Positions 52,596-61,533 of a stretch of DNA of 64,000 bases are shown here, piece by piece. The position numbers were made by a program, and so were the translations under genes. Location: the NCBI GenBank assembly GCA_025358255.1, contig JANYKC010000004.1:124001-188000 (forward strand), read 5' to 3'. The notes under the pieces are model-generated. The model was not told where the DNA came from, ran no database searches, and was given only the letters and a program-made list of their open reading frames with translations. The stretch comes from Spirochaetaceae bacterium (lineage in GTDB: Bacteria > Spirochaetota > Spirochaetia > Treponematales > Rectinemataceae). How positions within the stretch are numbered: the first letter of the stretch is position 1; the number at the start of each line of letters is the position of its first letter.

Positions 52596-54518
52596 TCATG
52601 GCCGGCGGACCACCCGGAAGCCGATGCCGCCGCCTTGGTAACCGGGATCGGGAGCGCCGCGGGCGGACACCGCGCAGCTTGCGGCATTGTCGTCCCAGCT
52701 CCCCCCCCGCGCCACTCGCAGGCTGCCCGTGCCGCTGCCCACAGGGTCGGTCTGCGCGGTGCCCGGATAGTTCCCGTACCAGTCCCAGCACCACTCGAAG
52801 GCGTTCCCGCTCAGGTCGAAGAGGCCGAGCGCGTTGGCGGCCTTCCCGCCCACCGCATGGGTCGTGCTGCCCGCGTTGCCGAAATACCAGGCTACATCGT
52901 CGATCGCGCTCGATCCAGCGTAGGTATGGGTCTCGGCGCTGGCCCCGCCTTTGGCGGCGAATTCCCATTCCGCCTCCGTCGGCAAGCGGTAGCCTTGCTT
53001 GGTCAGGTCCAGGGTGACCGTCGCGGCCGTGATCGGGTAACCCGTCGCCGGGGTCCGGCCGCTTATGGTGTAGGCCGAAGGCAGGCCTTCGATCGTCGAG
53101 AGCCTGTCGCAAAACTCCACGGCGTCATACCAGGTCACCATCTCCACAGGACGGCTCGGGTCGCCGGGGAAGGACGCTGGATTGCTGCCCATGACCGCCT
53201 GGTACTGGCTTTGGGTTATTTCGAACTTCGACATCCAGAAAGTGGGAACCGAGACCGTGCTCGTGTTGTTGTTGAAACTGCCCCCCGCGACAGGAAGCAT
53301 GACTACGGGCGAATTGAAGACCCCGATCGCCACCGCGGAAACCTGGCAGCCGGAGGCCAGCGCGATCGCCTTGATCGTCGTCGCCACGCCGGCGCTGACC
53401 GTGATCGCGCCTGAATACTCGAGGGATGCAGCCGTCGGGTCGGCGGGTATGCCCGAACTGCTTATCGTGTAGTGGATGCTGGCACCGGCGGTATCGCAGG
53501 TCAAGGACAGGCTTTGGTCGCTTGCGGAGTTGCCGGCGGCAGGGCTCAAGACGGGCTTGGCGGCCGCGGGATAGCTGATGGCATAGGTCGCGCTCCCCAC
53601 GGCGGAATCCGAGTAGCCAGCTGCCGTCGCAATCGCCTTGATGGTCATCACGGTGGCGTTCCCCGCGACGCTGAGCGGGCCCGCATAGGGTGTGGAGGCG
53701 GTCGTGGGAACGTCTCCGTTGGTCGTGTAAAAGATGCTCGCGTTTTCCGTCGCGCTGCCCAGGGTCACGCTTTGGTCACTCGCATAGCTTCCCGCCGCCG
53801 GGCTGAAGGTCGGGGTGCAGGTGGCGGGGTTGTTGACCGTATAGGTCGCGCTGCCGACTGCCGAGTCCGAGAATCCGACAGCCATGGCGATCGCCTGGAC
53901 CGTCATCACCGTGTGGTTTCCCGCGACATTGACCGGGGCGGAGTAAGGCGTGGAGGCGGCCGTCGGGGCATCGCCATTGGTCGTGAAGTAGATGCGCGCA
54001 TTGGCCGTCGGGCAGCTCAAGGTCACGCCCTGGTCTGTCTCGTAGGTCCCGGGATCAGGGCTCATGGCCGGCGTGGACGCAGCCGTGGTCCAGGCCGTCG
54101 TGAAGCTCGCGGCGGAACTCCAGTCCGCCCAGGTCCCGTCCGCGGCTTGGACCGTGGCCATCCACCAATAGACGGCCCCATTGGCAAGCGCGGCCGTGCC
54201 CAGGTCTATCAAGTTGCTGGCGCTCACGATGGTCTTCGCGGTTTCGAGCCCCGCGGAACTCGCGGCCACGATGACTCCATAGGCGGTGGCGCCGAGGACC
54301 TTGGTGACCACGACCTTCGTTCCGCTGAGCTGTCCGCCATCCGCGGGCGAGACGGCCTTGAACTCGCTCGTGGTCCCCACAGTGGGAACCCCGTCATAAT
54401 TGGCGGCGAGGGAGTCGGTCGGATTGTCGCGTTCGCCCCAGAATGTGCAGGTCGAGGCAAGGAGGGCGACGAGGATCAAGGTCCGACAAAGGAAGGTCCT
54501 GCGCATGGCCGTCCTCAT
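52596..54518 (-). CDS. SUMF1-type lipoprotein A (candidate variable protein)
   Basis: A 640-residue lipoprotein (lipobox LLASTC). It has the same plan as SUMF1 B: WGERDNPTDS linker, fibronectin-like domain, three or four chitobiase-C-type repeats (FYTTNGDVPTTASTPYAG), then the SUMF1 fold (MVTWYDAVEFCDRLS; YRLPTEAEWEFAAKGG; LFDLSGNAFEWCWD; ARGGSWDDNAASC; IGFRVVRR). The first catalytic FGE cysteine is missing. The ATG overlaps the caspase A stop (ATGA). One chitobiase-like repeat more than in B explains the extra length. Confidence 0.9.
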   Translation of the reverse strand: MRTAMRRTFLCRTLILVALLASTCTFWGERDNPTDSLAANYDGVPTVGTTSEFKAVSPADGGQLSGTKVVVTKVLGATAYGVIVAASSAGLETAKTIVSASNLIDLGTAALANGAVYWWMATVQAADGTWADWSSAASFTTAWTTAASTPAMSPDPGTYETDQGVTLSCPTANARIYFTTNGDAPTAASTPYSAPVNVAGNHTVMTVQAIAMAVGFSDSAVGSATYTVNNPATCTPTFSPAAGSYASDQSVTLGSATENASIFYTTNGDVPTTASTPYAGPLSVAGNATVMTIKAIATAAGYSDSAVGSATYAISYPAAAKPVLSPAAGNSASDQSLSLTCDTAGASIHYTISSSGIPADPTAASLEYSGAITVSAGVATTIKAIALASGCQVSAVAIGVFNSPVVMLPVAGGSFNNNTSTVSVPTFWMSKFEITQSQYQAVMGSNPASFPGDPSRPVEMVTWYDAVEFCDRLSTIEGLPSAYTISGRTPATGYPITAATVTLDLTKQGYRLPTEAEWEFAAKGGASAETHTYAGSSAIDDVAWYFGNAGSTTHAVGGKAANALGLFDLSGNAFEWCWDWYGNYPGTAQTDPVGSGTGSLRVARGGSWDDNAASCAVSARGAPDPGYQGGGIGFRVVRRP

Positions 54519-57076
54519 TTCCCCAAGGCCCGGATGCCCGCATCCAGCGCCTCGATCGAATGCCTGAGGGCTTTCGGACTTGGGCCACCCAGCAAGAGGA
54601 CGGGGGAGAGTCCCAAGCCGATGCCGCCCACCGCGGCGGCGAAGGGGAAGGCGGACCTGTGGAGCTCGATATCCGTCCATGCGGCCTCGGCTGCGGCCGT
54701 CGTCGTCGCGGCGTCGTAGGCCACGCGTGCCTGGCTGCCCAGGTCGTAGTCGGACACGGCGACGAGGGTGTAGAGAATGCCAATAGCCAAACTGGCCCAG
54801 CCCGCGATTGTCTTGAGACCCTTGAAAGCCAGCTTGAGCTTGAGGCCCGCTCGCTCCGATCCAAGGGCCTGCGCAATGGCGGCCCGGTAATCCGCGGGCT
54901 CTGCCACGCTTCCCGCGGCGACCTGCACTTTGCCGGCATACCGGCTACCGACCTTGACCAGGTACTCGCCCGGGGGAAGGAGGCGGGACGTGAAGCCCTC
55001 GGTCCCGCTGTTCTCGAGTTCACGCGAGCGGCCATCGCCGATGGAAAGCCCGGTGCCTTCAGGCAGCCAGGGCAGGGCGATGGCTCCGGCGGGAATCGCG
55101 AACTGCCGAACCTCGCCTTCGGCGAAGGTCGTTTCGATCGCGGGGATGTCCAGGCTAAGGGCATATGGCGAGGCAAAGGCCAGCTTGACAGGAATGCCTG
55201 AGGCGACCGACCAGGATGCCATGGCGGCCCCGGATCGCCCCTGTGGCCCAGTGACCGTCCCGGCCTCCGCCTCCAATCGGAGGTCGATGCCAAAGTCGTC
55301 AAAGCTGAGCAGGGCAGGCTCGAGCCTTTCCAGGATGACGCCTACCTCCGCGGTCCGGCCCAGCTCAAGGGTCACGGCCTGGGAACCATCCCGGTAGCCT
55401 GGCTTCTTGAACAGGAGCTTCCGCAAGCCCGGGGCCAGGCCATCGATGCCGCCGCTGGCCTCGACGGCAGGCGCTCCGTCGATGGAGCACTGGACGCCTT
55501 CCAGCCCTGGGGTAAAGGCCATCCGGCCTCCCTTCCAGGGTTTCCAAGCGATGGCCTGTCCGCGCGCGAGGTTCATCGTCTCCGTGGCAGGCAAATACCC
55601 GCCGCTGCCACCCGCCCTCAACATGAGCTTGCCTTCCGGCACATTGGGGACGGGGCCGCCGCCGACCCTTTCAATCGTCCAGTCCGCGCCCTCGATCTTG
55701 ATTGGCGCGTCAGGAGGCGCGTCGATCGAAAGGCTGCCGACGGGACGGACGACGATGCGCACTTCCGTGGTCTCGTCAGGGCTGATCTTTGCCAGGGCCG
55801 TGCCATAGAGGTCCATGCCCTTCAGCTCCAGGTTCTTCACGCCGACGGACAGCGCCTTGAAAAGCCCTGGGCCAAGGGAGCCCATATCTGCCCCGTCGAT
55901 GATAAGATTCACGGCCGCCTCGTTCGAGGCGACATAGAGGTTGCCCACGAGGGCCTTCAGGGAAAGGCTTAGGTCCTTGAGGTCCCCCGGGGACAGGCTT
56001 ATCTCGGCGGAACCCGACATGGTGTCCGTGGAGGCCACCACCTTGAGCGGCCGCCCCGCATCGAGCCTCTTCACAAGGACGGGCGCCTTTCCGTAAGGGA
56101 CGCCATCCACGAAGACCTCGGCACCTGGCTGGTCGGCCTTGACCATGAGGTCGGCCTTGCCGGTCGGCGGCGCCAAGGAGGCAGGCCTCCCGCCGTCTCC
56201 GCCACCGGCAAGGTCCGCGCCGGCGGCCGTCCCCGCCGCTTTCAGGAAAAGGGCGAAACTTGCCCCCTCCTCGTTCCCGGTGAAGGTACCCAGCAGCGGC
56301 ATGGTCTGCGTGACGCCGAGCCGGATGCGCTCGTACATGGACGACGGGTCGAGGATCGGCGCCTCGTTGCGTTCGAGGAGGTTGAGCAGCTGGTGCCCGA
56401 ACTCGCTCTCGTCAGGGACGCTCTCGCTCGCGCCGGAGGTGAGGACCTGGCGGGCGGTGAGCTGCAAAGCCCTGCGATAATATGCATTGTCAATGGTTGG
56501 CGATGCCCCCCGGCTAACGTTGAGGAAGTCCCCGGAAAAGCAGGCGTCGGCCAGGATGAGGATGCGCTGGGCCTTGAGGTTTCCGATCATGTTCCGCAGC
56601 TGGGCGTTGGGTATCCAGTTGTTCTGCGAAAAGATGTCCTTGGAGCCGTCGCTGGCGATCCAGAAGCCGGTCTTGGTCGAGTCCGTCTGGCCATGGCCCG
56701 CGTAGAAGACCAGGAGGGAATCCTTGGGGCCGATCCTCGAGGGGAGGGTCTCCATGAAGAGCCTGCGGATGTTCGCCGCCGTCGCGCCTGCGTCATAGAG
56801 CTCGAAGAACTCGTCGATGAAATAGCGATCGAAGAGGATCTTCCTGACGGCCTTCGCCTCGGCCACCGCGCTCCTCAACGTCGGCCATTCCTTGTACCTG
56901 TCGATGCCTATGACCACGGCATACTGGCGGCCGGGATCGAAATCGGCCCTGCCGGTGATCTCCTGGGTCACCACGCTCAGGCCGCGGTCCTGGGCGGAGA
57001 CGGGCAACGATAGCGAGAGCATGATGAGCACAAGGGCGGAAAGCAGACCGAAGGACGGGACGCTCCTATTTTTCAT
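54515..57076 (-). CDS. Exported caspase-like protein A with PEGA domains
   Basis: An 853-residue exported caspase paralogue: signal peptide (LVLIMLSLSLPVSAQ), C14 domain with H128 (FYAGHGQTDS) and C179 (ILADACFSGDF), PEGA-like repeats (VFVDGVPYG; LIIDGADMG; QCSIDGAPA) and two C-terminal hydrophobic helices. GGGGAG precedes the ATG at 57076. With the SUMF1 A gene it forms the promoter-proximal copy of the duplicated unit. Bacterial caspase-like proteases cut after basic residues or act in conflict systems in other organisms; which applies here is not known. Confidence 0.92.
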   Translation of the reverse strand: MKNRSVPSFGLLSALVLIMLSLSLPVSAQDRGLSVVTQEITGRADFDPGRQYAVVIGIDRYKEWPTLRSAVAEAKAVRKILFDRYFIDEFFELYDAGATAANIRRLFMETLPSRIGPKDSLLVFYAGHGQTDSTKTGFWIASDGSKDIFSQNNWIPNAQLRNMIGNLKAQRILILADACFSGDFLNVSRGASPTIDNAYYRRALQLTARQVLTSGASESVPDESEFGHQLLNLLERNEAPILDPSSMYERIRLGVTQTMPLLGTFTGNEEGASFALFLKAAGTAAGADLAGGGDGGRPASLAPPTGKADLMVKADQPGAEVFVDGVPYGKAPVLVKRLDAGRPLKVVASTDTMSGSAEISLSPGDLKDLSLSLKALVGNLYVASNEAAVNLIIDGADMGSLGPGLFKALSVGVKNLELKGMDLYGTALAKISPDETTEVRIVVRPVGSLSIDAPPDAPIKIEGADWTIERVGGGPVPNVPEGKLMLRAGGSGGYLPATETMNLARGQAIAWKPWKGGRMAFTPGLEGVQCSIDGAPAVEASGGIDGLAPGLRKLLFKKPGYRDGSQAVTLELGRTAEVGVILERLEPALLSFDDFGIDLRLEAEAGTVTGPQGRSGAAMASWSVASGIPVKLAFASPYALSLDIPAIETTFAEGEVRQFAIPAGAIALPWLPEGTGLSIGDGRSRELENSGTEGFTSRLLPPGEYLVKVGSRYAGKVQVAAGSVAEPADYRAAIAQALGSERAGLKLKLAFKGLKTIAGWASLAIGILYTLVAVSDYDLGSQARVAYDAATTTAAAEAAWTDIELHRSAFPFAAAVGGIGLGLSPVLLLGGPSPKALRHSIEALDAGIRALGK

Positions 57077-57113
57077 AGCGACTCCCCGGGTTTTCAAATC
57101 GGCGTTGACGCCA

Positions 57114-57142
57114 AGTATATCCATGCCCGGGGAGGGGCGCAA
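57114..57142 (-). promoter_or_regulatory. Promoter of the caspase A-SUMF1 A unit
   Basis: Minus-strand TTGCGC (57137-57142), 17-base spacer and TATACT (57114-57119). Spacing, boxes and leader match the promoter of caspase B. Confidence 0.7.
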
Positions 57143-57159
57143 CAAGGAATTGCCAGGGG

Positions 57160-58365
57160 CTAGCGCAGGCGCTTCACGATGGCGATGAATTCCTCGTCCG
57201 TCACCAGTGTCCGCTTTTCGTTGCCAAGGTCCTTCACCTCCAGGAGGACGGCGCCGCAGCGGTCGTCGTCCAGTCCGCCCAGGCCAAGTTCCGCCAGCTT
57301 GTAGGTGATTGAAAGCTTGCCGCTTTTCTTGCCGAGGACCACCTTCCCCTTCCTGCCCACCATGCCCGGATGGACGGCGAACATGACCAGGGGATTCTCC
57401 ACGACGAGGTTGACGCCGATGCCCGACTCCCTCGTGAAATTCTCCTCGCCCACGACGGGCTTGTTCCGCGCCACGGGAACCCGGCTCAGCTCCGCCACCA
57501 GGGCCGAAAGGTCCTTGAGGGAGCCGATGTCGCAACCGGTGGGAGAGCCATAGAGGAGGTCGAGGGCCATGACGAGTTCCTCGAGGGCCGCGTTGCCGGT
57601 CCTCTCGCCAAGGCCGTTGACGCAGGAATGGACCACGTCGGCGCCCTCTCCCACGGCGGCCAGCTCGGTGGCCAGGGCCATGCCGAAATCGTTGTGGGTG
57701 TGGATCTCCACGGGAAGCCGAGTCGCCTCCTTGTACTTGCGCGTCAGGTAGGCAATCGCCTCGGGTGTCGCGCAGCCCATCGTATCGACGATGCCGATCG
57801 AATCCGGCGGGGACTCGCGCATGATCCCCTCAAGGAGGGAGTCGAGGTCCTCTTCCCGCGCCCTTGTGGAGTCGTAGGGAAAGTAGACGGTGTAGAGGCC
57901 CTTCGACCTGGCGTAGTCGATGATCGGGACGCTCTTCCGGAAGACATCCTCCCAGGTCCACTTGAACTGGTGCTGGAGCTTTGGATAGCCGATCGGGACC
58001 TCGATCACGACACCATGGGCGCCGCAGGCGAGGGCCTTGTCGATATCCTCGGCCATGGCGCGGGCGAAGGTGAAGATCCTGGACTTGAGGCCCAATGAGG
58101 AGATCTCGACAATTGCCTCGAAATCCTCCGGGGAGACCGCCGGCATCCCGGCCTCGATCCTGTCCACCCCGACACCATCCAGGGCCCGCGCGATGGCGAC
58201 CTTGTCCTCCTTGCGGAAGACCACGCCCGGCGTCTGCTCGCCGTCCCGCAAGGTCGCGTCGTGGATGAGGACCTTCCGCCCGCTTGGGCGCTGCGCAAGG
58301 ACCTCGGGCTTGAAATTGTAGGGACTGACCCAATAGGCATTATCTTTCCTGTACGCTTCGCTCAT
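57160..58365 (-). CDS. HMGL-type aldolase (homocitrate/isopropylmalate synthase-like)
   Basis: A 401-residue DRE-TIM metallolyase. The metal/substrate motif DATLRDGEQTPGV, the catalytic IDTMGCATPEAI-type strand (IGIVDTMGC) and the HTHNDFG metal histidines are present, followed by NGLGERTGNAALEEL. The C-terminal extension is short (about 60 residues), so the leucine-type regulatory domain is absent, as in homocitrate or Re-citrate synthases and citramalate-type enzymes. The acceptor is uncertain. It has an AGGAGG ribosome site and follows the TAXI receptor gene past a terminator hairpin. Confidence 0.88.
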   Translation of the reverse strand: MSEAYRKDNAYWVSPYNFKPEVLAQRPSGRKVLIHDATLRDGEQTPGVVFRKEDKVAIARALDGVGVDRIEAGMPAVSPEDFEAIVEISSLGLKSRIFTFARAMAEDIDKALACGAHGVVIEVPIGYPKLQHQFKWTWEDVFRKSVPIIDYARSKGLYTVYFPYDSTRAREEDLDSLLEGIMRESPPDSIGIVDTMGCATPEAIAYLTRKYKEATRLPVEIHTHNDFGMALATELAAVGEGADVVHSCVNGLGERTGNAALEELVMALDLLYGSPTGCDIGSLKDLSALVAELSRVPVARNKPVVGEENFTRESGIGVNLVVENPLVMFAVHPGMVGRKGKVVLGKKSGKLSITYKLAELGLGGLDDDRCGAVLLEVKDLGNEKRTLVTDEEFIAIVKRLR

Positions 58366-58379
58366 GAGGTCCTCCTGGC

Positions 58380-58419
58380 TAAAAAATGGCCGCCCGAGGG
58401 AAAGCTTCCCCGGGCGGCC
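58380..58419 (-). terminator. Terminator between the TAXI receptor and HMGL genes
   Basis: GGCCGCCCG pairs with CGGGCGGCC around an inner AGGG/TTCCC helix. On the minus strand it is followed by six T. It should cut read-through from the receptor gene into the HMGL gene, leaving the latter less expressed or with its own promoter. Confidence 0.85.
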
Positions 58420-58447
58420 CTCATCTCAGATCCGGAATCGGGTCAGA

Positions 58448-59419
58448 TCAGGGCTTGAGCCAGCCCTGCTCGACGAAGTACTTGCGAGCGGCCGGGTGGT
58501 AGGGCACGAGCATCTGGTCGTCCGGGAGGACAAGGTCCTTCGTGAACTGCTTCAGGTTGGCGGAGACCGCCTGGACCGTCGCGAGGTTCTCGTAGAGGGT
58601 CTTGGTCATCGCGTAGACAAGCTTGTCGTCCATCTCGGCGCGGACGATGATCACGTCGGGCGGAGTACCGACCGTGGCGACCGCGGTGGGCTGGTTCGGA
58701 TAGGTGTTGGCCGCGATCACGCGGCGCATGTAGAACTGGTTGACCTTCTTGAGGTTGGCCAGGGCAGCGTCGGTGATGGGGACGAGGTTGGTCTTGCCGT
58801 CGAGCATGAGCTCGATCATGCCTGAGGCTCCGAGGGCGAGGCCGAGGATGGCTCCGTCGACCTGGTCGTCCTGGAGCATTTCCACGCCCTGGGTGTACTC
58901 GACGAAGCTGACCTTCATGTCCTTGTAGGTGAGGCCATAGGCCGCGAGGGTCTCGCGGGCGTCGACTTCTCCACCGGAACCGACGGGGCCGACGGCGATG
59001 CGCTTGCCCTTGAAATCGGCGACGGAGGTGATGCCGCTCTTCTTGCGGGCCACGACCTGGAAGGCATCGGCGAAGAGGCCGCCGGTGATGGCGCGGATCC
59101 AGGGCATCTTTTCCGGATAGGGAGCCACGCCGTTGATGGCGCGGAAGGCCTCGAGGGACCGGCACTGGGCGACGTCCGCGTCATTGGTGCGGAGGAGGTC
59201 GATGTTGTGCGGGCTGCCGTTCGTCGCGATGGCGACGGCTTTCACGTCCGGGATGTTCTGGTTCCAGAGCTGGCACATGGCGATGCCCGTTGGATAGTTG
59301 GTGCCGCTGACGCCGGCCGTTCCCATGGTGAGGTGCTTGACCGGGGCCGCAAAGGCCGCGGGCCCGGCGAGCGCGAGGAGGGTCGCCGCAATTGCGACGA
59401 GCCTGACGGAAATCTTCAT
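58448..59419 (-). CDS. TAXI-family TRAP transporter solute receptor
   Basis: A 323-residue periplasmic binding protein with a signal peptide (LVAIAATLLALAGPAAFA). The mature part has the TAXI hallmarks HLTMGTAGVSGTNYPTGIA and IAVGPVGSGGEVDARETL, and ends KYFVEQGWLKP. It should deliver an organic anion to the fused permease encoded upstream. The start at 59419 has an AAGGAGG ribosome site. TAXI receptors are known for glutamate, 2-oxoglutarate or related acids, but most are unassigned. Confidence 0.92.
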   Translation of the reverse strand: MKISVRLVAIAATLLALAGPAAFAAPVKHLTMGTAGVSGTNYPTGIAMCQLWNQNIPDVKAVAIATNGSPHNIDLLRTNDADVAQCRSLEAFRAINGVAPYPEKMPWIRAITGGLFADAFQVVARKKSGITSVADFKGKRIAVGPVGSGGEVDARETLAAYGLTYKDMKVSFVEYTQGVEMLQDDQVDGAILGLALGASGMIELMLDGKTNLVPITDAALANLKKVNQFYMRRVIAANTYPNQPTAVATVGTPPDVIIVRAEMDDKLVYAMTKTLYENLATVQAVSANLKQFTKDLVLPDDQMLVPYHPAARKYFVEQGWLKP

Positions 59420-59523
59420 CGTTCGTCCTCCTTGAAAAAATCGTAGCTTCGTACAGGTCCTATAGAGAACCGGAACCCCGCAGGCTTCGCCTGGGCGGAG
59501 CCTGCGGGTCCGGCGAAGATCCA

Positions 59524-61533
59524 CTATGCGGCGGCTGCCAACCCGGCATCCCCGCGTCTTTTCTTGACGATCAGGATCGCGGCGATCCCCAGCAGTGCAA
59601 GGACCAGGCCGATCGCGTCGGTCACGAGTCCCGGGGCGATGAGGAGGATGGCGGCCACGAAGAAGACGGGGCGAAGCCACACGGGGAACTTGATGAGGAA
59701 GTAGCCTTCGACGGAGACCGCGAGGAGCCAGATGCCGGCCATGCCGAATACCACGGACTGGATCAGGTCCAGGGTGTGCACTCCGTTGAGGACCAGCTTG
59801 CCCGCCGCGTCCGGTCCCATGAGGAGCATGCCGGGCTGGTAGATGAAGAAGAAGGGCACGATGAAGCCGGCGAGGGCGAGCCTGAAGGCCATCCAGCCGA
59901 CCTTGTCCGTGTTGGCGCCCGCGATGCCTGCCGCCACGTAGGCCGCGAGGGCGATGGGCGGGGAGACCGTGGAGAGGCAGGAATAATAGAAGACGAAGAA
60001 GTGCGCCTGGAAGGGCGAGAGCCCGACCTTGATGAGGATGGGTGCGCAGATGGAGGCCGTGATGACGTAGCAGGCGCTCGTCGGCAAGCCCAGGCCCAGG
60101 ATGATGGCGACGACCATGGTGAGGACGAGGACGATGATGAGGCTGCCACCCGAGACAGCGACGATGCTGTCTGCGAGGATGATCCCGAGGCCCGTCATGG
60201 AGAAGGCGGCGATCATGAAGCCCGCCGCGGCCATGGATATGCCGATGGCGAGGCTTGAGCGCGCCGCGTTGACGGCGACCGTCTTGGCTTCCTTGAAACC
60301 TATCCTCGTCTCCTTCCTGAACCAGGAGAGGATGATCGTGAGGACCACGGCGAAGAAGGCCGAATACAAGGCGGTGCGTCCCTGCATCATGAGCCAGACC
60401 AGCACGATCATCGGGATGATCATCTGGCCATAGCGCAGGACGGTCTTCTTGACGTCCGGCATCTCTTCCTTGCTCAGGCCCTTGAGCTTGAGGCGCCGGG
60501 CACGGAGGTCGACCTGGAAGAAGACGGAGCCAAAGAAAAGGAGTGAGGGAATGAGGGCGGCCGCGGCGATGGTGAGGTAGGGGATGCCCAGGTACTCGGC
60601 CATGATGAAGGCGGCGGAACCCATGATCGGCGGCATGAGCTGGCCGCCCGTGGAGGCCGCGGCCTCGACCGCGCCGGCGAAGACCGGCGGATAGCCGATC
60701 TTCTTCATGAGGGGGATGGTGAAGGATCCGACCGTCGCCACGTTGGAGGCCGCGCTGCCGGAGATCATGCCCACGAGGGCGGAGCCGACGACGGAGACCT
60801 TGGCCGGTCCGCCGACCATGCGCCCGCCGGCGCCCATGGCAAGGTCGTTGAAGAGCTTGCCCAGGCCGCTCTTGTCGAGTATGGCGGCGAGGATGACGAA
60901 GATGATGAGGTAGGTGGCCGAGACGTTGAGGGGCATGCCATAGATGCCATCGCCGCCCAGGTACATGGCCTGGATGATGCGCTGCACCGATGTCCCGCGG
61001 TGGGAGAAGACGCCCGGCATCCAGGGACCTGCCCACATGTAGGCGAGGCAGATGATGGAGATCCAGAGCATCTGGCCGCCTACGGTGCGCCGGGTCGCCT
61101 CGAGGACGAGGACCATCGTGATCACGCCGATGATGTAGTCCGACATCGATGGGATGCCGCTCCGGAGGAGGTAGGCGTCACGGTTGATGACCGTGTAGAC
61201 GGCGCAGAGGGCGGAGACCAGGGAAAAGACGATGTCCAGGTTGCTCGGCCTGGCCCTGGGAGAGCCCTTGGAGGCCGGGAAATACAGGAAAGTGAGGCAG
61301 AGGAGGAAGCCAAGGTGGATGGCATTGTGCTTCATCACCTCGGGCATCCCGAAACCGGCGGTGATCAGCTGGTATCCGATGAAGATCGCCGAGATCACCA
61401 TGATGATCACGAGCCATTTGGCTCCGAATTTCTTTCGGTAGTTGTACTCCGCCTCGGTATCTTCAAGCATCTCGTCGGTGTCCGCAACGACAACCGGCGT
61501 CTTTTTCAACTTAGCCAGGCCTTTGAAACTCAC
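59524..61533 (-). CDS. TRAP transporter fused permease (DctQM type, TAXI-associated)
   Basis: A 669-residue membrane protein fusing the small Q and large M permease subunits. The N-terminal part has four helices, the rest about twelve, with M-subunit signatures such as GPAKVSVVGSALVGMISGSA, SNVATVGSFTIPLMKKIGY and GLPTSACYVITASICAPIL. It uses a Na+ gradient to import the substrate bound by the TAXI receptor. It starts at GTG with AGGGGGAA upstream, and is the first gene of the transporter operon. Confidence 0.93.
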   Translation of the reverse strand: MSFKGLAKLKKTPVVVADTDEMLEDTEAEYNYRKKFGAKWLVIIMVISAIFIGYQLITAGFGMPEVMKHNAIHLGFLLCLTFLYFPASKGSPRARPSNLDIVFSLVSALCAVYTVINRDAYLLRSGIPSMSDYIIGVITMVLVLEATRRTVGGQMLWISIICLAYMWAGPWMPGVFSHRGTSVQRIIQAMYLGGDGIYGMPLNVSATYLIIFVILAAILDKSGLGKLFNDLAMGAGGRMVGGPAKVSVVGSALVGMISGSAASNVATVGSFTIPLMKKIGYPPVFAGAVEAAASTGGQLMPPIMGSAAFIMAEYLGIPYLTIAAAALIPSLLFFGSVFFQVDLRARRLKLKGLSKEEMPDVKKTVLRYGQMIIPMIVLVWLMMQGRTALYSAFFAVVLTIILSWFRKETRIGFKEAKTVAVNAARSSLAIGISMAAAGFMIAAFSMTGLGIILADSIVAVSGGSLIIVLVLTMVVAIILGLGLPTSACYVITASICAPILIKVGLSPFQAHFFVFYYSCLSTVSPPIALAAYVAAGIAGANTDKVGWMAFRLALAGFIVPFFFIYQPGMLLMGPDAAGKLVLNGVHTLDLIQSVVFGMAGIWLLAVSVEGYFLIKFPVWLRPVFFVAAILLIAPGLVTDAIGLVLALLGIAAILIVKKRRGDAGLAAAA

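Noticed and set aside
48222..54518. SUMF1 proteins as sulfatase-maturing formylglycine-generating enzymes
   Set aside because: One of the two catalytic cysteines is missing in both, no sulfatase gene is nearby, and both are lipoproteins with adhesion-type repeats.
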